From contig JAPEVF010000598.1 of the NCBI GenBank assembly GCA_029747585.1, positions 1 to 28,157 on the forward strand: DNA of 28,157 nucleotides. The letters run 5' to 3'. Of the stretch, positions 1 through 10,010 are shown piece by piece. The translations under genes were made by a program, and so were the position numbers. Numbering within the stretch: position 1 is the first letter of the stretch; each line of letters begins with the position of its first letter. This DNA comes from Pleurotus djamor (Eukaryota > Basidiomycota > Agaricomycetes > Agaricales > Pleurotaceae). Under the pieces are notes generated by a model that was given only the letters and a program-made list of their open reading frames with translations, made no database searches and had not been told where the DNA came from.

Positions 1-29
1 CGGAGGCGTACCTGTTCATCAGTAACCCG

Positions 30-752
30 ATGGTCCTCGCTCTGCTACTTTTGAAAGCAGTGATGGTCCTGGCAACAGCGCTAGCATTCCACTGGACGTC
101 GTCACCACCGAACCCTCCAGTCGTAGAAAAGGAGCGCCGAACGAAAGGACATTTCGAGCGAACCCTCAGACTCCAAGTTCTCTTCCTTCGAGTGAGTGGT
201 TTTTCTCCGCTCGCGGTGGTGCACAATGCTGAGAATCAACCGAAACAGACGTTTGTGTGGGCTACCGCTGTCACGGAAGTCGCCTCTTTGCTTCAAAGAA
301 GACTCACAAACAGCAAAGATCCGCGTATCATGCCACCGACCTTCGTCCTTGGCGCAATTATGTGCGTTTCCGGGAGTTTTCTGCGGCTTTGGTGCTTTAA
401 GACACTCGGGAAGATGTTCAATTTCCAATTTCGCATCCACACCGACCACAAGCTTGTCACCTCAGGCCCATACAAATACGTTCGGCACCCAAGTTATGCT
501 GGCTGGTTTTCGATGATCATCGGTGTAACGTTGGTCATTTTCGGTCCCAGCTCGTGTGCAAGTGAACATGGAGAATCAAGTATACAACGAGCCGTATCTT
601 TGACGTATTGGTGTGTCCAAGCGGCTATTACGATCACCATGCTCTCAATACGGATGTGCGCTGAGGATGAAGGTCTACGTGAGCGATTTGGCGAGGAGTG
701 GGAGAGGTTTGCGGAGAGGGTATCATACTTTCTCATCCCAAGTGTGTACTAG
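30..752 (+). CDS. Isoprenylcysteine carboxyl methyltransferase (Ste14/ICMT-like)
   Basis: The family methylates the C-terminal prenylated cysteine of CaaX proteins (mating pheromones, Ras/Rho GTPases) with S-adenosylmethionine at the ER membrane. The C-terminal half has the family hallmarks: GPYKYVRHPSYAGW, then hydrophobic segments, then EDEGLRERFGEEWERFAERV before the stop. N-terminal membrane helices are also visible (LALLLLKAVMVLATALAF). The frame is open throughout, but 192..248 (57 nt, gtgagt...aacag, with ctgag as possible branch site) looks like an in-frame intron; removing it gives a protein of about 221 aa instead of 240. The start at 30 lies near the window edge, and an in-frame ATG at 63 is an alternative. 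Agaricomycetes often carry several such genes, so this need not be the housekeeping Ste14. The family call is firm; the exact substrate is unknown. Confidence 0.88.
   Translation: MVLALLLLKAVMVLATALAFHWTSSPPNPPVVEKERRTKGHFERTLRLQVLFLRVSGFSPLAVVHNAENQPKQTFVWATAVTEVASLLQRRLTNSKDPRIMPPTFVLGAIMCVSGSFLRLWCFKTLGKMFNFQFRIHTDHKLVTSGPYKYVRHPSYAGWFSMIIGVTLVIFGPSSCASEHGESSIQRAVSLTYWCVQAAITITMLSIRMCAEDEGLRERFGEEWERFAERVSYFLIPSVY
192..248 (+). other. Probable in-frame intron in the methyltransferase gene
   Basis: The segment has a canonical GTGAGT donor, a CTGAG-like branch site and an AACAG acceptor, and is 57 nt long, the usual intron size here. Because 57 is divisible by 3 and it contains no stop in frame, retaining it would add 19 residues. 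Inferred from splice signals only. Confidence 0.6.
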
Positions 753-1092
753 ACGACAGTGCAAGCATGTCTGGACTAGCGATCCCTCGGAACGAGGCTT
801 GTATCCCGAGATGTATCTACGAAGAGGAACTAAGAACAAGCCCAGAAGGTTACAGCCTCGTCTCAACTTCATCTGTCGAAAAGGATTCATCTGGAATTGT
901 GATCATCGTTGCAAAACGCGAAACGCAATTCGGGCTTGCTCAATGACATGGATAACTGGCCCCTGAAGCTGAAGGGCGAACTACCATAGGAGACTCCCTG
1001 AAGCCTATTTAATCGCATCGTCGGCCACTTCCCTTCTCCTCACTTCCCTTATTCGCTCTCTTTCGTTCATCGCTTTCTTTAAGCCATTCGAT
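753..1092 (+). promoter_or_regulatory. Intergenic region with the promoter of metalloprotease copy 1
   Basis: No gene is recognised between the methyltransferase stop and the protease start. A TATA-like TATTTAA lies at 1006..1012, about 85 bp before the ATG, followed by a pyrimidine-rich leader. From the motif ATAGGAGACTCC (about 986-997) to the ATG the sequence matches the region upstream of the second protease gene (4280..4387), so the promoter was duplicated with the gene. Confidence 0.5.
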
Positions 1093-3965
1093 ATGGTCAC
1101 ATTTACTATTCTTCCTCTCCTTTTCCTGTTCTTCAACCTCGCACTGGCTGCGCCCCAGGCTGAACCGTCCATTCCTCCGAGGCGAGCTTCACGTTACTCA
1201 TTTCAGATGTCGCTGGTTAACATGGAATTTTCAGGAATTGCGGGACATTCATCGGCGACCAAGAGATTAAGCTTGTCGAGAAAATGGCGAAGGAAGCTAT
1301 GAACAAGACCAAGGACGCGATTTCGACCGCTACGAGTTCGATTGTGTTCCCTGTCCACTTCCATGTCGTCGCCAAGGACAATACGCTCAAAGGCGGGAAC
1401 GCCCCGTAAGTGTCCTTTTACGCCTTTAACAATAAAGCCTTGACCGCCGTGTACATTTGTAGAGATTCACAAATTCACGACCAGATCCAAGTCCTCAACC
1501 AAGACTATGGTCCTGCCGGGATCGCCTTCCAGTTGGTAGGTATCACGCGCCTCGTTCACTCTGAGTGGCACTGTAAGGCTGTCCCTAGCTCGCCTGAGCA
1601 GACTGCGATGAAAGGGAGCTTGAGACGTGGGGATGTGAAGACGTTAAACGTCTACACCGTTGGGTTCGAGAGCTCGCCTGGTCTTCTCGGTTATGCAACG
1701 TTTCCCTGGTGGCACAAGGGTAATCCATCGGATGATGGGGTAGTGATGCTATACAGCTCGCTGCCGGGTGGTTCGCAATCTGGATACAATGGGGGAAGGG
1801 TAAGTCATTCGAAGTTGCTGCGCTCGCTATATATTCTCTGAACATTCCGTTTACGCCGTGAACTGATCTTGGATAACATTTAGACCCTTACGCATGAAGC
1901 TGGGCACTGGATGGGTCTGTACCATACCTTCCAAGGCGGGTGTGGTGGCCATGGCGACTATGTAGACGACACGCCTCCCGAAGCAAAGCCTGCTTCAGGC
2001 TGCCCCATTGGAAGGACATCCTGCGGCAAGACGCCGGATCCCATTCGTGAGAGCTCGAGTTGACCGGTGATGAATCACGAAAGCTAACATAACGGCTTTT
2101 CTATAGATAATTTCATGGATTATACTACAGACAAATGCATGAACGAATTTACTCCAGGCGAGTATTTTGGCCTCTAGGCGGGGAATTGACTAATTTGTGG
2201 TGATATTTAGGTCAAGGAGCGCGTATGAGGGATTTTATCAACTTATATAGGAAAGTGAAATAATCTCATTCGGTTGTAGCACACTTTCTACGATCTGTAT
2301 CCCCGTTGCGTCCAATGCCTATTCAACAGCTTGTTCTTGCGGCTCCAAGCTGAGTGTTCTTGTCTGAATATCATTTCCTCTATGAGGTAACAGTCTACAC
2401 CAGCGTGATTGAACGCTCAAGAACTCACTGAATAGACATCGAGAGGAGAAACAGCAAGCCGGGTTAGGGACAAGGAGTCACGGAAAGGAGTGTCTCCTAA
2501 GTTTCCCTTGGACGGCCAACTCGGAGCGCCCAGTCTTCGGACTTGCTTGAGACAACCACGATCATCCAACGATATTATATCCAACCATCATCATGTCAGT
2601 TCAGTTGAAATGAACCACATACGAAGCTCGAACCTGGTACGAATCGCATAACCAGCGCTTGTTGCTTTGGTGAGCCTCTCTGCTACTTTGAGGAACGGGT
2701 TCGATGCTCACCTTCCTTTTGCTCAGCTCGCCGTCCCCAAGATAATATCGGTTCAGCCCGATCAAACGAATATATCATTTTCAACTTCTCGGTCTCGAGC
2801 AGGACTGACTTCAAGTTCGATCTGTGAACTTCGAGTCTCAGCCTTACGCTTCAAGAAGATTTGGGATCCGGTGGGAGGAACATGGTGGCCAGAGAGGATG
2901 AGCTTTTACTGAAGGTGACGCGTCATTGTAAGCTCATGTCTACCCTCACGTGTCTCAGCCTCTCCAACACAACTTGCTTTCTCTAGGGCCCATCAAATTC
3001 ATGCTTCCAGGAGCCCCGGGATCGATCCACCTCTTCCACTTTGTCAGCACCAATCCCTCCGTTGTCCAGACAGTCTCGCCAGAGAGGTCAGTCAAGGACT
3101 GTATCTTGCTGCTGCCGGAGGAAGCTGGTGATGGAGTCTTCTCTTCCTTGCGCGGAAGCTATGACAATGTCAACCCTTTTGCACGGTCGGATGGACATCT
3201 CAGACAGGTCGACTCGGGGATGGGAACTCCGTGGATGTTGGTGGTGCCGAGGAAGATGAATATGATGCTGCGTAAAGGGAGGCGAAAGTCAAGCATTCAA
3301 TGTTGAACGTTGATGAACGACCTCTCTCTTCGTCTTGCCTCTTTCCCTTAGTACGTCTCCGTCAAGCTCTAGTCAAGATCTTGCCCGATGTCGGACCACT
3401 GAGCCTCTCGTGCTCCCATGGATTTGGAGCGAATCATGGCTTGTGCTGGTGTTGGTGTCGCGGAAGACGACGATGAAGCTGCCGAAGCGGTGTCTGAAAG
3501 TCGAGCATTCTGTTCCCAGTCTCAGCTCTGTCCGCGCTTGCGACATGTCTGCTACCTGAAAAAGCCGCCTCTACTTTCCTACCCTTTCAACCACGACGGT
3601 CAGCTCCATCAACATCGCTGAAAACGCGTTCAAAGTGAACGATTATCGACGACCACTCGCTGGTGACCCTGTGACCAAGGCTTCGAAAATTTCAACCATC
3701 TCCGCCATCTTAGGCTGGGGATTCGCCGAAGATATCAAACACCGACGCTCAAATCGCCAGAAAGAGACTCCGATGTCTGTGTGGTCTTGCTGCCGTACCA
3801 AGTCGGTCGGGGAGTTCCCTGGCGTTGGTACTGGTACAAATGACGGTGGTGGCTCCTGCGGACCACTGTGATTCTCGTACCCAGTATGATACCAACGGCA
3901 ACGAGATTCTTTTCCTTGTCTACTCTCCACAGGATCAAGACGCGTCTCAAACGATAGCATCATCA
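970..3965 (+). repeat. Tandem duplication unit 1 (protease gene plus decayed downstream sequence)
   Basis: This unit holds a protease promoter, a six-exon protease gene and about 1.7 kb of decayed sequence. The same blocks recur in the same order at about 4275..7735. Anchors seen by eye in both copies are: the 3' UTR (GTGGCTCCAAACTGAG-like), a GTCTCCTAAGT/GATCTCCTAAGT block, a GTGAGCCTC...GCTCAG block, a GGGATCC..TGGGAGGAAC block, an ATGTCGGACC block and a TGGACCACTG block near the end. Boundaries are approximate because divergence is substantial outside the gene. Confidence 0.6.
1093..2263 (+). CDS. Secreted M43-family (pappalysin-like) metalloprotease, copy 1
   Basis: A secreted zinc endopeptidase, probably acting outside the cell. 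Exons by eye: 1093..1181, 1235..1405, 1463..1799, 1884..2046, 2107..2157, 2211..2263 (864 nt, 287 aa), with all phases agreeing. Residues 1-20 form a signal peptide ending in LALAA. The zinc site [11 protein letters not shown] is at about residues 203-213, and the Met-turn HNFMDY is near 254-259; both are diagnostic of family M43 (Pfam Peptidase_M43). Paired cysteines sit in [16 protein letters not shown] and CPIGRTSC. Introns 1 (1182..1234) and 5 (2158..2210) need GC donors (AG|GCGAGC and G|GCGAGT) to keep the conserved frame; the others are GT-AG. It is the tandem paralogue of 4388..5567, with identical exon lengths. The substrate is unknown. The start ATG follows a TATA-like box by about 85 bp. 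Confidence 0.9.
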
Positions 3966-4300
3966 CCCGAGTAGCAATCGCAACTAGAGGCAGAGCATGT
4001 CGCCACGGAGTCAGAAAGGCGGAGATGGTGGAGGAGGATGGCGGATGTGCAGTTTGGGAACGCAGTTGTTGGCTAGGTTATCGCAGCCGGCTTGCTGGTT
4101 ATGAAGGGACTTCTCTCCGTCGCCATTCCTTTTCTCATCTTGTCTCCCACTCCCAGCCTGGACTAAACCAACGTCTGGAAACGGTTCGCCTTTCAGAGAA
4201 TGGACAGAGATGGAGCTGTGAGGAGTACTGGCCCTGCCGTTTTCCTGTCGTCCTAACGTGAACTCCTGAGCACATCGATAGGAGACTCCTCCAACCTACT
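2264..4300 (+). pseudogene. Decayed, unrecognised gene-like sequence downstream of protease 1
   Basis: Only short broken frames occur here. Two blocks look like former exons because they align with 6120..6400: a stretch ending FKKIWDPVGGTWWPERMSFY followed at once by TGA, where the other copy reads on and ends in a canonical GTAAGT donor, and a block at about 2985..3300 after an intron-like gap. An acid-coding motif (GVGVxEDDDEAA-like) recurs at about 3220..3300 and 3440..3512. I do not recognise the family. The tail from about 3966 is non-repeated and leads into the next promoter. It could also be non-coding duplicated sequence. Confidence 0.35.
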
Positions 4301-4387
4301 TATAAAAGTCGCAACCGTCAGCCACTTTCCCTCCTCACTTCTCTTCTTCGCTTTCTATTGTTCATCGCTTTCGTTAAGCCATTTGAC
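4280..4387 (+). promoter_or_regulatory. Promoter and leader of metalloprotease copy 2
   Basis: A clear TATA box, TATAAAAG, lies at 4301..4308, about 80 bp before the ATG. The flanking ATAGGAGACTCC element (4278-4289) and the CACTTCTCTTCTTCGCTTTC leader match the region upstream of copy 1. Confidence 0.6.
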
Positions 4388-5567
4388 ATGGTCACATTTA
4401 CTATTCTTCCCTTCCTTTTCTTCGTCTTCAACCTCGCACTGGCTGCGCCTCAAACTGAAACGTCATACGATCCAAGGCGGGTTGTCTGTATCCCAGACAG
4501 GTGTCGCTGGCTAACACGGAATTTACAGAAAATGCGGGACATATATCGCTGAAAAGGAGATCAAGCTCGTCGAGAAAGTGGCGAAGGATGCTTTGAATAA
4601 GACTAAGGACACGCTTTTGACCGCGGCGAGTTCTGTGATGTTCCCCGTCTACTTCCATGTCACGGCGAAGGACAATACGCTCCAAGGCGGGAACGTTCCG
4701 TGAGTGTTTCTAAAAAACGCTTTTGCCGTTCAACGTTCATTCTCTAACCGCCGTTTTCACTTCGCGTTTTCCAGCGACTCGCAACTTCAGAACCAGATCA
4801 AAGTCCTCAATGCGGACTATGCATCTGCTGGTATTGCATTTCAGCTCGCGGGCGTTACGCGCGTTCTCAATCCCGAATGGTTCTCCAAGGCTTCGCCCAA
4901 CTCGCCTCAGCAGACTGCGATGAAAAGCAGCCTTCGACGCGGGGATGTTCGAACGCTTAACGTGTACACTGTTGGGTTCGCGGATTCGCCTGGGCTTCTT
5001 GGTTATGCGATGTTTCCTTGGTGGTATAAGGGGAATCCTTCGGACGATGGGGTGGTACTAGCGTATAACTCGCTACCAGGCGGCTCGCAGTCTGGGTACA
5101 ATGGAGGGAGGGTAAGTCAGCTCAATTTCCACACGCGCCGTGCGTTGAAGTCCCTGTCCACGGCGTTGATCAATCTCTTTTCCTTAGGTACTTACGCATG
5201 AAGCTGGACACTGGCTTGGGCTGTACCATACCTTTCAAGGCGGGTGTAGTGGAAATGGAGACTATGTCAATGATACTCCCCCGGAAGCGAAACCTGCTCA
5301 AGGCTGTCCCATTGGAAGAATGTCGTGTAGCTCCACGCCGGATCCTATTCGTAAGATTTCGACCTCGGTCACACCCCATAATCCTTTGCTCAACTTCTAT
5401 GTTATAGATAACTTCATGGATTATTCCACGGATAAATGCATGAACGAATTTACGCCGGGTGAGTAGCATTCTTCGATACGGTTTTGAACTTTACTTATCC
5501 TTGTTAATTTTTAGGTCAAGGAACGCGTATGAGGGACTTCACAGGACTTTATAGGAAAGGAAACTAA
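4388..5567 (+). CDS. Secreted M43-family (pappalysin-like) metalloprotease, copy 2
   Basis: Paralogue of 1093..2263 with the same predicted role. Exons: 4388..4476, 4529..4699, 4775..5111, 5188..5350, 5408..5458, 5515..5567; each has exactly the length of its counterpart, again giving 287 aa. Signal peptide about 1-20; zinc motif [11 protein letters not shown] at about 203-213; Met-turn HNFMDYS near 254. Intron 1 (4477..4528) again needs a GC donor (AG|GCGGGT), while intron 5 (5459..5514) has a normal GTGAGT donor where copy 1 has GCGAGT. An in-frame ATG 30 nt upstream (4358) would add ten residues ahead of the signal peptide; 4388 is preferred because it matches copy 1 and starts the hydrophobic segment. 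No inactivating change was seen, so both copies may be functional. Confidence 0.9.
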
Positions 5568-7735
5568 AGATCTCGGGCGTTCGTATTGCACTTTCTTCCA
5601 TCTGTGTGTTTGTGTTCAATTTGAAACTTCGACAATTCTGGACTTGTGGCTCCAAACTGAGATTTCTTGGGTGGGATTCTCATCAACATCCCTAGTTTTA
5701 GAATACATTCAAGCTTTTACGCTTGTCGTAGGAACCGGTACTGGAGTATTGAACGTTTAGCCCGCATCTATCGAGAGGCGCAATCGAGGGATATAGGGTC
5801 GAAGAAAGGAGGATCTCCTAAGTGGTTGGGCGCCCAAAACAGAGCGCCCGTTTTGAGGCAACCATCCAACCACCACCATCCAACCGCCGTCTTGCCGTCA
5901 TCGCTTCAGTATCTTCGAACTGAATCACATACAGAGTTCGAAATTGGTACGAATCAACTATCTAACGCTTGCGAATCATACTTATGGCGGCATTTAAGGC
6001 CTTTACATTGCCTCAAAGTTGTCACGCGGGCATTGTCCGACACGCCCTGCTAACACGGAATCATCAAAGCATTACCACGGAGACTGCTTCAGCCGCAGTG
6101 CATAGAGCCTGTCCTCATTGCTCCGGTGAGCCTCAACGTTCCTTTAAGAAACTAGCATCGATGCTCAGTTCTCTTTTGCTCAGGTCGCTGGCTCTGTGCA
6201 TGTCCGAGGGTCAGCGCGATGAAGCCATGGTCTCATTTTCAGCGTCTCAAGCTCGAGAAAGGCTGACTTCGAATGGTCAATGTTCGATTTCAAGCCTACG
6301 CGTTACTCTTCAAGAAGCTAGGGGATCCAATGGGAGGAACTGTGTGGCTGAATGAAATGAGTATGGTCGCTGAAGGGGACGCGTCATCGTAAGTCTAGGC
6401 CTACCCTTACGCGTTTTGACCTTTCGAAACTCATCTTCCGCTAGGACTCATCGCATTCACGCTTTCCGGGTCCCCATAATTGATTCGTTACGCTCAGCCC
6501 ACCGCGTCGGCTCAGTTTCGCAGGAGATGTCTCTCGAGGACTGTCTTTTACCGCTGCAGGAGGGAGCTGGCGATGGGGGCTACGATGGGTATGTCAGAAA
6601 TGCCAACTTGACCAACGTGGTTTTGACGCTTGAACTAGTTGGCGCCGCTCGTCGAATCTCCTCCTTTCATAGCTCTACAGGCTCAAAGCTTGGGGCTTTT
6701 GCTTCAAGACCACACTGCGACGAGAAAATGGGAACTCCATGGATATTGGCGTCGAAGATGATGAAGATGATGCTGGGTAAAGGCAGGCGAAAATCGAGCG
6801 TCAATCTCGTCAATACCCCATCATTCCTGGCCCACGTCGTCGTACTTCTGCTCAGCACCACTCCCATTCACGCTGCCTTCGAGAACCTCCTCCGTCTTCC
6901 GTGTGTCCCAACCTCAGCGGTCAGCATAATCACCAACGCTGCCAACATTTCGCTAGTCCATCACTACTGGTCCTGCTAAATTCCCGAGCCTTCGAGCCTT
7001 CGACTGCTTCGAGACTTTCCTGGACCAGGAGCTCAAGATATCACGCAGGGTGGCCCAGCCTACCTCAACAATCAAGACGAGGATTGATCCATTGATGAGC
7101 AACCTCTCTCCATGTCTCCCCTCCATGTCTTACTACCCCACCCCCGCCGAGTTCCGCTCAGAATCTTCCCCGATGTCGGACCGCCGAGACATTCGTGCTC
7201 CCATCAATTCGGAGGCTACCACCGTTGGTGTTGGCATTGGTGTCGATGAAGATGACGATGAAGCTGCTCAAGGAGGGTTGAAAGTCGAGCATTCGTACCT
7301 TTTTTCCGAATGGACTCTCCCCGCGTTTGCGACACCTCTGCTACCCCAAAGGGCTACTACTAGTTTCCTCACGTGCCAACCACTACGGTCAGCTTCCTCC
7401 GTCGCACTGAAAGTCGAGGACTATCAATCCAGGTCGCAGGTGACAGTGTGGAATCTGCGACGAAAGATTCGAAACTTTCAGCCAGGATGGAGAATCGCAA
7501 AAGACCTCGCCAGGGACACGAATATTTGAGTCTAACGACTTGTGTTCCCGCCGCGCTAGTCGGCGTTTTCCTTGACGTTGGTGGTGGTTCGCTGGGCAGC
7601 GGTACCTCCCGTGGACCACTGAGAAATTCGTACTCCACCTCAGCACCAACACCGACGAGAACCATCTCCTCGTACAGCCTTATCTACGCCGTATCCTGGA
7701 ATCTAAGACGTGCCTCAAACACGAGGGATACCACC
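5568..7735 (+). pseudogene. Decayed, unrecognised gene-like sequence downstream of protease 2
   Basis: Counterpart of the decayed sequence after copy 1. At about 6230..6390 one frame reads FSVSSSRKADFEWSMFDFKP, then after a frame change KKLGDPMGGTVWLNEMSM and VAEGDASS, ending in a GTAAGT donor. The intron-like gap ends at CCGCTAG near 6444. The acid-coding motif recurs at about 6728..6805 and 7221..7296. Frames are interrupted between blocks, so it is scored as a relic. The product is not recognised. Confidence 0.35.
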
Positions 7736-9960
7736 CTTTATCTTCTTATCAGACTCAGCTGCCCTCGACTGGTCGTTCTTCTCTTTTTTCGACCTCTACC
7801 TCCCCGATCTCTCTCCGCCCGTTGCAGCCGCCGATACTTCTATCCTTGGAAGCTACGCCCGGTGGTCGCTGACCTAAGTGCGAGGTCAAGGTCACAAAGT
7901 CACAAAAAGTCAGGTCAAGGGCAATGACCCCGGAAATGTCCAGACTTTTTGCTGGTTTCTTAGGCGCCTATTGTTACCCCCAAGTCAAGAACCACCAGTC
8001 CTCGGTTTCGTATAGCGATACCACCTTCGTAATCATCGTCCATATTACTCCGGCTTCGCCCTTGGCATCCCTTGAAGTTGACTCTGGGCAATGGGACGAT
8101 GGCACTGTGCATCAAGCTCGACCAATGCGCGTGAGGAGCATGAGCGTCACTGCCAGTTTTCTGTGGCAGAGGTCCTGGTCTTTGAGTGAGCTCGACTTTC
8201 GGCAACTAGGTCGTATCGAACCAAGCGGCGATCGTTGCTGGAGAAGGTGATGAAGGAGTGGTGGTACATGGACGTCATGAGGCTGTTATCGCTACGACTC
8301 CGTCGAAGCGCAGAGAAGGGGGAAAGAATGGGTATGAAGTTGGAGAAAGTTCTGAAGAGAGGAGGATGCTGAGTTGGGATACCCCAGGCCATCTTCTATC
8401 CAAAGCTGTTGCCGCCCCTTCTCTCATTTGTCTCGGGCAGAACCACTCAACATCGTCCAACACCACTATCCTAACACGGTGCAATCTAGCCAAGGTCCCT
8501 TTACCAAGCCCCGAGTTCGAACATGGGTTCTTCAGGGGATATATCTCCCAGCGGTCGAGAAACTATGCGATCTGGCCGGGGGATGTTCGTGGATGGGGGA
8601 GATGACTGCGGAACGCGCCAATGCCAATGTGAGTCCACCCTACCATGACGTGTTTCGACATTTCAAACTCACCTGCTGCATTTTTTCAGCTAGCTCTCGT
8701 GACGGACATCCATATCTACGCAATACCAGCACCGATGGACCTGCGTTCCACTCATCGTGTTGGCTTCTTCATCGACCATCGCTGCCTCTCATGGGCTCGG
8801 CGTTCCCGCCCACAGTGCGCAGATTGCCATTCTGTTGACCCGTGGAGAGGTGGTTATGGGATCGTCCTTTGTTGACGCTGATTGACGTTCGTCCCCCACA
8901 TGAGCCGGCTGGTCTCAAGATGTCGCCATCACGAGGGTTTAGGCTCTGATACCCGTACTGGCTCAACCAAGCGGCTTCTTCTCGGTTCTAGAGTACCTTG
9001 GCGCACCTGGATGAGGAAGCAAGCGGGCTGTCTGAGGGAGCTGTGGCTGGTGCTGGTGTTGGTGCCGAGAAAAATGAGGATGAAGATGAAGCTACCGAAC
9101 GAAGAGGAAGAAGAGGCGAAGTTGAAGTGTGTCTGTGTATATGGTCGTCCGCGGCTGACATGTCGTACCTCCGCCTACGCCCATGGATGTCGACACCACA
9201 TTTCAAGAATAAGGACATGGTGAATGGTGAAGACATGGGGAAGGCATCGCGCACGGACATTCAACTCACCGACAGGCACCTCACGCCTAAAGCCCACGTC
9301 TCCCTTTACTGTCCCTCTTCGATTACGCTACCTCGTCTAGCCAATTGACATCCTCCCTAACACAGTACCGCAATCGCTCTCGAAGTTGTCCGATACCATC
9401 CTGCTCTCATCCAAACCAACACAGACAAGAATGCCCTCCTTGCCCGCTTCCACATCATATCCACGAGGCCAAGACAAGGACCACATGCCCGTGCCTTCAT
9501 CACTCTGCTCCTTATCTCAGATGGTTGATCCCGTCGTTTTTCCAATTCCTCCACGCCCGTTGTCGTGCACAGGCTGCAGTACTCTCCGGCCCTTCTGAAC
9601 CTCTGAAAGCTCAGTTTGTAGCGCGTTGCGCCCAAGCGAAACCGCCGACGGGGAAGAGGAGAATCCGCACTGTCGCCTCCCAATGGTTGGAGGTACTGAA
9701 ATTGGCGCGGAGATCCTGTAGTTTGCTACCCAAATGACGACCGACTCTCCATCATGTCGGTGACCACCTACTGGATGAGGGGATAGTGGAATGGTGGGCA
9801 GGGAGTCGGTGCTTCTTCACGTCGATGCTACTGAAGCTGCGATAATAGGGAGACGGAGACGGATGGTTTGAAGAAGTTGTCAAGAGAGGAGAAGGGCGGG
9901 CTACGTACCTTGGAGTCTCGGTTTTGAGACTATCTTGTCCCAGTCGATTTGCTGGTCAGG
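7736..9960. other. Region without a supported gene
   Basis: Several frames stay open for 80-150 codons, but none has a recognisable domain, convincing introns or a supported start, and they overlap each other on both strands. Part of it (about 8600..9130) resembles the decayed part of the duplication units: an intron-like GTGAGTCCACCCTACC stretch at 8630, and at 9041..9130 the GCTGGTGCTGGTGTTGGTGC motif followed by acid codons. Confidence 0.4.
8600..9130 (+). repeat. Possible third, partial copy of the decayed repeat
   Basis: The block CTACC..GACGTGTTTCGACATTTCAAACTCA at about 8640-8672 resembles 6400-6435 in unit 2. The acid-coding motif at 9041..9130 resembles those at 3440 and 7221. There is no protease sequence nearby. 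The similarity is patchy and judged by eye only. Confidence 0.3.
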
Positions 9961-9964
9961 CGTT

Positions 9965-10010
9965 ACGTTCGAACGTTCGAACGTTCAACGTCAACGTTCA
10001 ACGTTCAACC
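9965..10010. repeat. Short AACGTTC-type tandem/palindromic repeat
   Basis: The units CGTTCGAA (twice) and CGTTCAA/CGTCAA (several) follow each other with no spacer. AACGTT and TTCGAA are self-complementary, so the block can fold or pair with itself. It lies in a gene-poor stretch and no function is evident. Confidence 0.65.

Larger units (their letters stand above)
4275..7735 (+). repeat. Tandem duplication unit 2
   Basis: This is the second copy of the unit at 970..3965, in direct orientation, with promoter, protease gene and downstream blocks in the same order. The last matching block is the GTGGACCACTGAGAAATTCGT stretch near 7612 and the GACGTGCCTCAAAC stretch near 7710, equivalent to 3868 and 3940 in unit 1. 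Unit 2 is a few hundred bp longer, mainly between 6800 and 7150. Confidence 0.6.

Noticed and set aside
4358..4387. Upstream in-frame ATG of protease copy 2
   Set aside because: It would place ten polar residues before the signal peptide and has no equivalent in copy 1.
4501..4528. A GT-AG intron of 28 nt as the alternative to the GC-AG intron 1 of protease copy 2
   Set aside because: It keeps the frame but is far shorter than any other intron here, and copy 1 has no equivalent GT site.
7373..7927. A 184-codon open frame on the plus strand
   Set aside because: It overlaps other open frames on both strands, lies in the decayed duplication unit, shows Ser/Arg-rich composition without any domain, and has no counterpart frame in unit 1.
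9345..9737. Open frames on both strands (130 and 108 codons)
   Set aside because: Cys/Pro/Arg-rich shadow translations with no family features; neither strand could be preferred.
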